NCBI GenBank assembly: GCA_018693855.1
Contig: JABHMO010000036.1
Location: forward strand, 1 to 48,448
Direction: 5' to 3'
Length of the DNA stretch: 48,448 bases
Origin: Candidatus Falkowiibacteriota bacterium
GTDB lineage: Bacteria; Patescibacteriota; Patescibacteriia; UBA11705; JABHMO01
A program made the position numbers and the translations under genes. Of the stretch, positions 38,532-46,841 are shown piece after piece (position 1 is the stretch's first letter; each line of letters begins with the position of its first letter). Below the pieces are notes generated by a model. It was not told the origin of the DNA, searched no databases, and saw nothing but the letters and a program-made list of their open reading frames with translations.

Positions 38532-39686
38532 TTAATGTGGTGTTCTATTATACAGTTGCACTAAGTTCGCCCTGATCTGATCAGGTCCAGAAAAGAGCTG
38601 GCAACACAGAGAATCAAACGCGCCAATGCCTTCAAAATATCCATGCAACAAGCCTACTAATTCACCAGTCTCGCGATCTACAACAGGAGAACCTGACGCA
38701 CCCTGATTAAGACTGTTGTATTTTGGATCTGTCACACTTTTTACTCGAAAACAAAATTTGTTTTGATAATTCTTCCAATCTGTTGAAAAATGAAACGACA
38801 AGCCAGCATTTGCAACGTAGTGATGAGATTTCGCTAGACCAACATTTTCTAGCTGTCTATTCGTCAACTCCTGATTTGTCAATTCTGAAAGTTCTAACGC
38901 AACGTCTTGAGCGTCTGCACCGAGCAACGTTACGTATCGCATGCTAATGATGGCAATATCGTACTCACGATCCATAACAGCAAGTGCTTCAAGTTCTTTT
39001 CGAGAATTGAGCAAAACATGCTCATTTGTTGCTAAGAAAAACTCACCTTGATATTTCAAAACTAAACCCGAAGCTCTGCCTGGGGTAACATCATATTCTT
39101 CATCCCGACTTTCAATTTCGAATCGATAAAGATGTCTATTCGGTCCTAACTCTCGAGGATAGGATACCAGCTGGTAAAAATACGGGATTGTCATAGCGAC
39201 AATATCACCATTCTGCTCAATCTGAAGAACAAGCGTCATCGAATTCATAGGATGGTTTTCGAATTCGATTGTTTCCACATGAGCATACTCCATTCTAGCC
39301 AAAGCGTAAAAACGACTTGGTATTAGAGAGAGACCAATTGCCATACAAACAGCGCAAAACAATAAAACAAATTTCCAACCAATGATCAAGTTTACAATGT
39401 TCTTTTTACGATTAAAAGAGTTACTCACCCAGATCAAGACTAGAATCAGACTTGCTCCAAGAAAAAGTAAATACCCGTAATCAAAATAAAAAACGAAATG
39501 AACCAGTGCTGTAAAGGTTGACCAGATAAAAACAAATCTACCTATCAGCCAAGACATGTCGACACGATTTCTTTTGGCCAAAGCCTTGTCCTTGAAAGAC
39601 AATGTCCACGGAACAAAGATTAAATAAATTACGCTATAAAAAACAATTAATAAACAGAAACTTGTCACTGACAACTTATACAACAT
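38532..39686 (-). CDS. Membrane-anchored trypsin-like serine protease
   Basis: The protein of about 384 residues has four hydrophobic segments in the first 125 residues, then a trypsin-like domain: the His region VLKYQGEFFLATNEHVLLN, the Asp region REYDIAIISM and the Ser motif NQGASGSPVVDRETGELVGLLHG. All three catalytic residues are visible, so it should be active, with the protease domain outside the membrane. ATG 39686 (MLYKLSVTSF) is preferred because GGAGG lies six bases upstream. A stretch ELSELTNQELTNRQLENVG looks like an in-frame repeat insertion between the Asp and Ser regions. Role unknown. Confidence 0.82.
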   Translation of the reverse strand: MLYKLSVTSFCLLIVFYSVIYLIFVPWTLSFKDKALAKRNRVDMSWLIGRFVFIWSTFTALVHFVFYFDYGYLLFLGASLILVLIWVSNSFNRKKNIVNLIIGWKFVLLFCAVCMAIGLSLIPSRFYALARMEYAHVETIEFENHPMNSMTLVLQIEQNGDIVAMTIPYFYQLVSYPRELGPNRHLYRFEIESRDEEYDVTPGRASGLVLKYQGEFFLATNEHVLLNSRKELEALAVMDREYDIAIISMRYVTLLGADAQDVALELSELTNQELTNRQLENVGLAKSHHYVANAGLSFHFSTDWKNYQNKFCFRVKSVTDPKYNSLNQGASGSPVVDRETGELVGLLHGYFEGIGAFDSLCCQLFSGPDQIRANLVQLYNRTPH

Positions 39687-39761
39687 TGGAAACCTCCTCG
39701 AGTGCAATTGTCAAAAAACAGTTCATAGTATATTACCATCTAAAGTCAATTCCGTCAACAC

Positions 39762-39788
39762 AAAAACAAGCTATTACAAGCTTGCTTT
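39762..39788 (-). terminator. Terminator after the 39800 gene
   Basis: On the minus strand AAGCAAGC-TTGTAATA-GCTTGTTTTTGTG, about 12 bases after the stop of the 161-residue protein gene. Confidence 0.75.
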
Positions 39789-39799
39789 TAAAATCTCTT

Positions 39800-40285
39800 T
39801 TAAGCATTTCCTTCCCTACTTGTATTGGCCAGCACTTTGTTTTCTGCTACATTCGTTAAGTCATCAACCCAAATATGTGTATCTGAATATACTATTGCAC
39901 CTCTTTTTCCGTTTACAATGGGATACACTTCTAAACAAACTCCATTAATGGCTTTTTTATCAGACACCAACAGATGTAAGAACTTTTTTTTATCAAGCAA
40001 ATCCTTGTCCATTGGAGCTAAAACTCGATACTCTACTCCATCTTGTTTTAAAAATAGTTCAACTGCATTTTCCATAAATGCGTCTTGTTTTTCATCTGAA
40101 TCTTTCTCGATTTCTGTATCAAAATCAGACATTGCCTTTTCTTGTCTACTGGAGACAAGGTCACCTACTGCTTCACTTGTACTTCTCTGTGATTCAATAG
40201 GCTTGCTATCAACCTTAAAATTAGTATCACCTTCTTCACTAATTGCTTTCTCAAGTTTTAGAAAAACTTCATCTTCTTTACCCAT
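39800..40285 (-). CDS. Hypothetical acidic protein
   Basis: The 161-residue protein has a highly charged, probably disordered N-terminal half (GKEDEVFLKLEKAISEEGDTN ... FDTEIEKDSDEKQD) and a small predicted folded C-terminal part (VEYRVLAPMDKDLLDKKKFLHLLVSDKKAINGVCLEVYPIVNGKRGAIVYSDTHIWVDD). No signal peptide or membrane helix. Not recognised. It lies downstream of the baseplate-J-like gene on the same strand, with a GGATTTCGAGTTTC minisatellite as its leader. Confidence 0.55.
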   Translation of the reverse strand: MGKEDEVFLKLEKAISEEGDTNFKVDSKPIESQRSTSEAVGDLVSSRQEKAMSDFDTEIEKDSDEKQDAFMENAVELFLKQDGVEYRVLAPMDKDLLDKKKFLHLLVSDKKAINGVCLEVYPIVNGKRGAIVYSDTHIWVDDLTNVAENKVLANTSREGNA

Positions 40286-40319
40286 ATAATTGTATTTACA
40301 AACTATATAATAAAAGTTT

Positions 40320-40375
40320 TGATTTTTTTCGGATTTCGAGTTTCGGATTTCGAGTTTCGGATTTCGAAATTCCCC
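40320..40375. repeat. GGATTTCGAGTTTC minisatellite
   Basis: Tandem 14-base units: CGGATTTCGAGTTT, CGGATTTCGAGTTT, CGGATTTCGAAATT. It fills the spacer between the 380-residue protein and the 161-residue protein. Confidence 0.85.
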
Positions 40376-41503
40376 CTATTCAATCACAATTTCTATATGA
40401 TCTCTAAATTTTGGAACTTTTTTTACCCAGAACGGACTAAGCTCGACTGTAACTTCTTCAACTTCTTCAAAGTTCGCTAAGTACAGCTCAACACCTTTGG
40501 GACTTAATCCACCAATTTTATCTTTATCAAATATCTCACTATTATTTTGGATTTTCACTTCACCTTCAAGATGCGCTTTTATTACACCTGACTTTGAAGC
40601 ATCATCAAAGCTTTGCACACTGTATGTGAAGTTATCAAGATTAACTGTAACAAGTTCTTTACCTGAAGGCACAACGTTACCAAGCCTCTCTCCTGCTAAT
40701 TGTAACACATCTTCTCGATTAATTGCTAATAAAACTACTTTCTTTTTCTGACTAATACTAAACTGATCAGTCGCATCGCCTATTTCATCAGACAGTTCTT
40801 CATCAAGTAACTGACTTTTAATTTCAATAATTTGGTATGAATCATTTGGTAACTGAACCTTAAACTCTGTCATTGCTTTATCAACAAGTTTTCTATCTAA
40901 AATTTCTTTTGCTGTAATGATATCAACTTCTTGAACAGCTTTGACAGACTGCCCAGTTGATTTTAGAACTGTTGAACTTTCGCCGTAAACTAATTTTTGC
41001 AAATTCTCGAACAGTCCAGGAATAATGAAGCTAGTTGGTTCAAGTTCCTTAAAAGAATCTGGATCATCAGCATACACAAATGCTTCCAACTCACCATTAG
41101 CAGGAATATCAACACGCTCTACTAATCTAAGTAATATTCCATCTGAAGTTTGTAGCCGAGTTGTCTTAACTAATGTTTGGTTCTCTGATCTTTTATTAAT
41201 TAATTTCACTTTTCCAATTGAGTCACCTTGTACGACAGCTTGTCCGGTTGATTCTCCAACTTCCTCTGCCATGACTTCTGTTTCAAATAAAACACCTTGC
41301 AGAGCAGACGCTGAACTCATTCCCCCATCAGTTGCAACATCACTTACAAAATCTGTTTCAATTGTTGTACTTTGCGCAGCAACTCGAATTATTGCTCGGC
41401 TTGCAGAAAAATAAAGAACTACGATAACTAGAATAACAGTTACAACAACAAATCCGAAAATAATTTTTTTATACCCCTCCGATACTTTTGCGTTTTTTTT
41501 CAT
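40376..41503 (-). CDS. Membrane-anchored baseplate-J-like protein of CPR type
   Basis: The protein has about 375 residues. A basic N-terminus and one membrane helix (about 12-36: IIFGFVVVTVILVIVVLYF) are followed by an extracellular part with GKVKLINKRSENQTLVKTTRLQTSDGILLRLVERVDIPANGELEAFVYAD, the pattern annotated as baseplate J/gp47-like in CPR proteins. The rest holds beta-rich and charged regions without known catalytic motifs. ATG 41503 (MKKNAKVSEG) is chosen; the track start adds five codons. It lies downstream of dnaE, preceded by TTTAGCC-type leader repeats. Probably a cell-surface structural protein. Confidence 0.65.
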   Translation of the reverse strand: MKKNAKVSEGYKKIIFGFVVVTVILVIVVLYFSASRAIIRVAAQSTTIETDFVSDVATDGGMSSASALQGVLFETEVMAEEVGESTGQAVVQGDSIGKVKLINKRSENQTLVKTTRLQTSDGILLRLVERVDIPANGELEAFVYADDPDSFKELEPTSFIIPGLFENLQKLVYGESSTVLKSTGQSVKAVQEVDIITAKEILDRKLVDKAMTEFKVQLPNDSYQIIEIKSQLLDEELSDEIGDATDQFSISQKKKVVLLAINREDVLQLAGERLGNVVPSGKELVTVNLDNFTYSVQSFDDASKSGVIKAHLEGEVKIQNNSEIFDKDKIGGLSPKGVELYLANFEEVEEVTVELSPFWVKKVPKFRDHIEIVIE

Positions 41504-41516
41504 GAACATATAGAGC

Positions 41517-41548
41517 AAGGGGGCTAAACAAGGCTAAACGAGGCTATA
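41517..41548. repeat. GGGGCTAAACAAGGCTAAACGAGGCT leader repeat
   Basis: Three tandem GGCTAAAC units on the plus strand, read on the minus strand as the leader of the baseplate-J-like gene; same family as 22953. Confidence 0.8.
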
Positions 41549-41635
41549 CTTAATTAATTGCCTAGAATAGCGCCTGATGGCCTCATTGGTTTTCTTATTT
41601 CAATTATACATAAAGCCATTCAAAGATCAACGCTG

Positions 41636-44600
41636 TTAAATCGTAATCATGCAGTTTTTGCCTAAAATTGACTCAATTTTGTCTTGATTGTCACCGTTTG
41701 GATTGACCTTAAAGTTGGTTTTTATTAATTTTTCGCCTATTTTTAAATAAACTTGATACTGACCAGGAATTGTCATAAATAACATCTTAATCTGACCAGC
41801 TAACTCAGCAGAAGCACCAACCGGATATTTCAAAACGACTTTTCGACTAGATTCAGTATTTACTGGAATAGCAGCATTCTTATTCTGAAAAAAACTTTTG
41901 CGATTATCTTGTTTATACGGAGTGTTCCGCAACTCTTCGGTTAACTCTTTTATATTATCACCGTTAACATCCCAAACATTATTACACAGTATTTTCTTCT
42001 CATCATCTTTATCAGACAACGTACCTTCAACAACAATAACCTTACCTTCAATCCATTCAATCTTATCTTCTTTGTACAACCGAGGAAAGATCAAAAGCTC
42101 TGTCGAAGAAACACCATCGTCAAAACCAACAAACAACATTGGATCACCTTTTTTTGTCATGATCTTTTTTACTGTGGAAATAACTCCCCCAGCTCTAACG
42201 ATCTTATCACTTTCTTGAATTTCATTTATCAAAGTAATCGAAGTAATGAATGGTTTCAAATACTCTGCGTAACTTGCGAAAGGATGATCAGACACATACA
42301 AACCAAGATACTCTCTTTCCCAACCAAGAATCTTCGTTTTTGAAGCTGGTTCTGTCTCCTTTAAAATCAATCTAGTCGTTGTTACGTCTTCACTATTACC
42401 AAAACTGAACAGATTAGTCTGATTTGAGTTTTTTTCTATCTCAATTTCTTTAATGAACAACAAAATCTTCTCCATGTTTTCTAATAAACTGGTTCTTTCT
42501 CCAAATAAATCCATGGCTCCACTTTTGACTAATCCTTCTAAAGACTTTTTATTTAAATCTCGACAGTTAATTCTGGTTAAGAAATCTTCTAGGTCTTGAT
42601 ACTTACCATTCTCTTTTCGTTCATGAATAATCTTTTTTGCAATCGCTTCACCAACGTTACGAACCGCGTTTAATCCAAATCGGATAGTTGGTTTATCAGA
42701 GTCGAGCGTTTCAGCAACAACTGTGAAGTTTGAATAACTTTCATTTATATCAGGTGGTAAAATAATAATTCCCATCTGTTTACATTCATCAATTTCAATC
42801 GCAATCCTTTCCATATTCCGTTGATCTGCTGTCATCAGAGCTGCCATAAACTCAGCTGGATAGTTTCCTTTCAGATACGCAGTCTGATATGAGATCATTG
42901 CATAACAAGCAGCATGACTTCTGTTAAAACCATATCCAGCAAACGGTTCGATAAAGGCAAATACGTTTTTAGCTTTCTCTCTATCAATACCATTATCAAC
43001 ACAACCATTGATAAACTTCTCTTTTTGCTCAGCTAGAAGTGCTGCAATCTTTTTACCAACCGCTTTACGCAAAACATCAGCTTCTCCTAGTGAGAAACCG
43101 GCTAAATCTCGAGTAATTTGCATGATCTGCTCCTGATAGATTGCGATTCCAAATGTCTTCGCCAAGGAAAGTTCTAGTTTAGGATGAATATACTCAACTT
43201 TTTTCAAACCATATTTACGATTAATAAAATCTGGAATCAAATCCATCGGACCGGGACGATACAGTGACACCATCGCAATTAGATCTTCAAAAATATTGGG
43301 TTTTAACTGTCGCAGATATTTTTTCATTCCACTAGATTCAAACTGAAACACGCCAGTTGTTTGTCCATCTTGAAAAAGTTTATAAGCTTTTTCATCTGTT
43401 AATGAAATACTATCAATATCAATCTCTACATTATGAATTTTTTTAATGTATTCACACGCATTTTCCATGATTGTCAGATTCTTCAAACCCAAGAAGTCCA
43501 TTTTCAACAGACCTAAATCTTCAACAGGGTGCAGTGAGTACTGACTAACTACAACGTTCTCATTATCACGAGAGTACTGACATGGTGCATACTCATCAAG
43601 TGACAACTTTGTAATAACCACACCACAAGCATGAACTGAACAGTGACGCGCTACACCTTCAATCCTCCTAGCATAATCAATTATCCTTTTTGCATCTTTA
43701 TTTGTATCGTAGAGTTCTTTCACTTCTTGAATTTGAGAGATTGCTTCATCCAGTTTCAAGTTCATCGGAATCAACTTCGAGATCTGATCACAAAAAGCAT
43801 ATGGCATTTCCATTACTCGACCAACATCTTTTACCGCCGCTCGAGCTGCCATTGTTCCAAATGTTACAATCTGAGCGACATGATCTTTACCATACTTTTC
43901 TTCCGTATATCGAAGCACCTCGTCTCGACGAGTATCAGCAAAATCAATATCAATATCAGGCATGCTAACTCTTTCTGGATTCAAAAATCGCTCAAACAGA
44001 AGATCGTATTCAATTGGATCAAGATTTGTAATGTTTGTTAGATAAGCCACAATACTTCCAGCAGCACTTCCACGACCAGGACCAACCACAATACCTTGTT
44101 CCTTTGACCAGTTAATAAAATCTTGCACAATTAAAAAATAAGACGGATAGCCTGTCTTTTTTATAATCTCCAACTCATAATCAAGTCTTTCAATAATACT
44201 AGTCTGTTTCTCATTAGTTGGATTATGATAATCAAACCCATATCTAGTTTGGAAATTGTCGATACACATTTCACGAAGCACGCCATCATCAGTTTTTCCC
44301 TCAGGAATTTCATAATAAGGCAGTTGAGTTTCACCTAAACTGATCTCTACTTCACACTGCTCTGCGATTTTATTTGTATTTTCTAATACTTCTAAATTAC
44401 CTCGAAAAAAATCGCTCATCTGGTCACTAGAATACAGTGAATAATCTTCACCTAAATAACTCATTCTATTCTCAGCGTTAATCGTCTTCTTTGTTTGTAA
44501 ACAGATCAAAATATCATGAGCTTCCGCATCTTCTGTATTTACATAATGAGTATCATTAGTTGCAACAATTGGCACATCGAATTTTTTTCCAAGATCAAAC

Positions 44601-45166
44601 ACTTTTTCATTAACTTTTTTCTGTTTTGGTAAGTTTGGATGATGTTGAACTTCTAAGTAATAGTTTTCTTTACCAAAAATATCTTGATATTTATCGATTA
44701 TCTTTTTTAATTTATCATCTGAAGCATCATTTAAAATACCTCTAGCAAGTTCACCGTTCTGACAAGCGCTACAACAGATAAGTCCTTCACTATATTTTTT
44801 CAAAACCTCAAAATCAATTCTTGGTTTATAATAAAATCCTTCCAGATGAGCAATCGTTGTCAGTTTAATTAGGTTTTTATACCCTTTATTGTTTTTCGCT
44901 AATAAAATAAGATGGAATCGTTGTTCAGTTGCAACGTCTTTTACATTTCGGTTAGTTACGATGTAAGCTTCCACTCCGATAATAGGTTTAATCCCAGCTT
45001 TCTTACATTTCTGATAAAACTCAATCGCTCCATACATCACACCATGGTCAGTCAATGCCAAAGCTGTCATGCCATCACTTTTCGCCTTATTAATAAGGTC
45101 ATCAAGCTTAGCCAATCCGTCAAGAAGGCTGTAGTGGCTGTGGACGTGTAGTGGGGTGTATTTCAT
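41636..45166 (-). CDS. dnaE: DNA polymerase III subunit alpha
   Basis: The 1176-residue protein is a full DnaE-type polymerase. PHP domain at the start (HVHSHYSLLDGLAKLDDLI, ALTDHGVMYGAIEF), then the polymerase core with the catalytic acid region SMPDIDIDFADTRRDEVLRY, PGRGSAAGSIVAYL and fingers (IYQEQIMQITRDLAGFSLGEADVLRKAVGKK), then HhH, OB-fold and C-terminal domains (VRAGGVISTVKKIMTKKGDPM). It is the replicative polymerase. The leader is a AAGTAGGAAGTAG minisatellite. Confidence 0.97.
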   Translation of the reverse strand: MKYTPLHVHSHYSLLDGLAKLDDLINKAKSDGMTALALTDHGVMYGAIEFYQKCKKAGIKPIIGVEAYIVTNRNVKDVATEQRFHLILLAKNNKGYKNLIKLTTIAHLEGFYYKPRIDFEVLKKYSEGLICCSACQNGELARGILNDASDDKLKKIIDKYQDIFGKENYYLEVQHHPNLPKQKKVNEKVFDLGKKFDVPIVATNDTHYVNTEDAEAHDILICLQTKKTINAENRMSYLGEDYSLYSSDQMSDFFRGNLEVLENTNKIAEQCEVEISLGETQLPYYEIPEGKTDDGVLREMCIDNFQTRYGFDYHNPTNEKQTSIIERLDYELEIIKKTGYPSYFLIVQDFINWSKEQGIVVGPGRGSAAGSIVAYLTNITNLDPIEYDLLFERFLNPERVSMPDIDIDFADTRRDEVLRYTEEKYGKDHVAQIVTFGTMAARAAVKDVGRVMEMPYAFCDQISKLIPMNLKLDEAISQIQEVKELYDTNKDAKRIIDYARRIEGVARHCSVHACGVVITKLSLDEYAPCQYSRDNENVVVSQYSLHPVEDLGLLKMDFLGLKNLTIMENACEYIKKIHNVEIDIDSISLTDEKAYKLFQDGQTTGVFQFESSGMKKYLRQLKPNIFEDLIAMVSLYRPGPMDLIPDFINRKYGLKKVEYIHPKLELSLAKTFGIAIYQEQIMQITRDLAGFSLGEADVLRKAVGKKIAALLAEQKEKFINGCVDNGIDREKAKNVFAFIEPFAGYGFNRSHAACYAMISYQTAYLKGNYPAEFMAALMTADQRNMERIAIEIDECKQMGIIILPPDINESYSNFTVVAETLDSDKPTIRFGLNAVRNVGEAIAKKIIHERKENGKYQDLEDFLTRINCRDLNKKSLEGLVKSGAMDLFGERTSLLENMEKILLFIKEIEIEKNSNQTNLFSFGNSEDVTTTRLILKETEPASKTKILGWEREYLGLYVSDHPFASYAEYLKPFITSITLINEIQESDKIVRAGGVISTVKKIMTKKGDPMLFVGFDDGVSSTELLIFPRLYKEDKIEWIEGKVIVVEGTLSDKDDEKKILCNNVWDVNGDNIKELTEELRNTPYKQDNRKSFFQNKNAAIPVNTESSRKVVLKYPVGASAELAGQIKMLFMTIPGQYQVYLKIGEKLIKTNFKVNPNGDNQDKIESILGKNCMITI

Positions 45167-45206
45167 AAATTAGAAAGTAGGAAGTAGTAAGTAGAAAGTA
45201 GGAATA
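45167..45206. repeat. AGAAAGTAGGAAGTAGTAAGT minisatellite upstream of dnaE
   Basis: Units AGAAAGTAGGAAGTAGTAAG and TAGAAAGTAGGAAT, directly before the dnaE start codon. Confidence 0.8.
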
Positions 45207-45258
45207 AACAATCACTTCTATGTTCCTCATTTTAACATATAAAATCAAAATCAGGTAG

Positions 45259-45287
45259 TTGACAAAAGATTGGTTTACTGCTAATTT
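45259..45287 (+). promoter_or_regulatory. Likely promoter of the small membrane protein gene
   Basis: TTGACA at 45259-45264, a 17-base spacer, TAATTT at 45282-45287; the -10 box is weak, with TATATT further on at about 45294. Confidence 0.55.
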
Positions 45288-45343
45288 ATGTGTATATATT
45301 GTACTTTTCAGCCATTCAAAAAACCTTACGAAGGAGAAGTATC

Positions 45344-45817
45344 ATGTCGATGATAAACTGGAACAATCGAACAGAAGAACAAAAAGATCTTTTCATTCAT
45401 GGGATAGAAGGTTTGATCTTGTTCTTTGCCTTTTGCATATCTCTTCTCTTCTGGCCAGAAAGCAAACGCACAAATCAATACCCAAACGATTGGACTTCCA
45501 TGTTTGGAGCAGTCGTCATGATATATTTAATGCTATCAGTATTGGATAAAATCATGCACCTGTTTTTCCTATCTTTCGAAAGACTCCATGCCTGGTTAAA
45601 ATGGTTGCCTCTACTTGTGATACTTTACGGAGCTGCAATCTCTATAAACAACGCTGTTAATATTGATTCGGTCACAATGGAGCAAATGGTCCAAGGCTGG
45701 TTCTCTGTCCAAGGACTCACCGTTATCCTTTTTGCTTTCATCGGTTTTTGCGACATTGAACTACTGGCATCTGACAACGGAAAAGCACTCACGCGATTCC
45801 TTCGCAAACACCAATAA
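45344..45817 (+). CDS. Membrane protein of unknown function
   Basis: The 157-residue protein is read from ATG 45344, seven bases after AAGGAG; the track start at 45290 lacks a ribosome site. It has about four hydrophobic helices (near 20-38, 52-75, 83-102 and 122-140). A cytoplasmic N-terminus (SMINWNNRTEEQKD) and a basic C-terminus (ALTRFLRKHQ) suggest an even number of passes. No family recognised. It is a single-gene unit on the plus strand between dnaE and the DUF4012 pair, with its own terminator. Confidence 0.65.
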   Translation: MSMINWNNRTEEQKDLFIHGIEGLILFFAFCISLLFWPESKRTNQYPNDWTSMFGAVVMIYLMLSVLDKIMHLFFLSFERLHAWLKWLPLLVILYGAAISINNAVNIDSVTMEQMVQGWFSVQGLTVILFAFIGFCDIELLASDNGKALTRFLRKHQ

Positions 45818-45843
45818 ACCGCCCCCAAATAGGAGCGGTTTTT
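45817..45843 (+). terminator. Terminator of the small membrane protein gene
   Basis: AACCGCCCC...GGAGCGGTT followed by TTT, immediately after the stop. Confidence 0.8.
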
Positions 45844-45850
45844 CAATCCA

Positions 45851-45880
45851 AAAACAATCAGTTATCTGATTGTTTTATTT
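45851..45880. terminator. Second, bidirectional terminator before the convergent gene
   Basis: AAAACAATCAG-TTAT-CTGATTGTTTT with A/T tracts on both sides. Confidence 0.85.
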
Positions 45881-45901
45881 ATACGATATTTAATTTTACA
45901 A

Positions 45902-46837
45902 TTATTCAACTAAATTATCTAACTTCTCCAATATAGCACTAATTTTTTTTGATTTTTCAACACCAATTGAGCCATCATAAAAATTTTCTTTTCGTTTATA
46001 TTCTGTACTCAAAGTACTAGCTCTATAAAATCCATTTCGATAGTCCTCACTAGTTGGCTGAATGACACTCTCAGGTTGACCAGCGTATTCACGAAGAGGA
46101 ACATGACTACCAAAAACGTAAATGTCTCGATCTTCTTCTTCTCGAAAAACTTTTATATCAACAACTCGATTACCTGAAGATAAGCAGACAATTCTATAAG
46201 TTTCATGATTTGCTCTGTAACTTGTTTCAAACTTCTCTTGAACAATATCTTCTTCCTTTTGATTAGTTACCTCATGAATATAAAAAGCTAACTCATGCAG
46301 GGCTCTTCGAAAATATTCGTTTTCAACAAACCGTTTTGGATCAAAGAACTCACGATATGCTGGTAAAATTGATTTATGATAAAAATCCTCATTAAATCTC
46401 ATCCTAGCAGGTTCTCGACCAAATTCCAGTTCTCTTTCTTCATCCAAATATTTATAATATTCTGGATGGACAGAAATTCCGAACAAAACAGAGATTTTAT
46501 TAAAACCCTGCTCAATCTTTTTCTCATCTTTGCTCAAGTTCCTATCTTCTATTTTATTTTTAGATAAAATAGCTTTTATTCCAGCCCAAAAAGAAGGTTT
46601 CTTCCTTTTTGCATATCCTAATGGACGTTCTGGTTCTGGCGGTGGAACTAGATGAACAGGAGCAGTTTCAACTTTTGCTCTTGCAGATTCAAGACTAGCC
46701 GCTTCTCTTTCTCTTGCTTCCCTTGCAGCTCTTGCTACAGCTAGGTCTACTAGATTTTCATTATTTACCGGAGTTTCTACTTGTTTAGAAGCTGGTAATA
46801 AATTTTGTTCAACTTTTTTTTCATTTGTTAATGCCAT
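45902..46837 (-). CDS. Hypothetical protein paired with the DUF4012 gene
   Basis: The 311-residue soluble protein is unrecognised. Residues 25-65 are an Ala/Arg/Glu-rich likely coiled coil (AVARAAREAREREAASLESARAKVE), then a Pro-rich hinge (HLVPPPEPERPLGY). A folded domain follows (about 105-290: HPEYYKYLDEERELEFGREPARMRFNEDFYHKSILPAYREFFDPKRFVENEYF...). The start is four bases after the DUF4012 stop, so the two genes are almost certainly one operon. Cytoplasmic by lack of signals. Confidence 0.6.
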   Translation of the reverse strand: MALTNEKKVEQNLLPASKQVETPVNNENLVDLAVARAAREAREREAASLESARAKVETAPVHLVPPPEPERPLGYAKRKKPSFWAGIKAILSKNKIEDRNLSKDEKKIEQGFNKISVLFGISVHPEYYKYLDEERELEFGREPARMRFNEDFYHKSILPAYREFFDPKRFVENEYFRRALHELAFYIHEVTNQKEEDIVQEKFETSYRANHETYRIVCLSSGNRVVDIKVFREEEDRDIYVFGSHVPLREYAGQPESVIQPTSEDYRNGFYRASTLSTEYKRKENFYDGSIGVEKSKKISAILEKLDNLVE

Positions 46838-46841
46838 ATTA

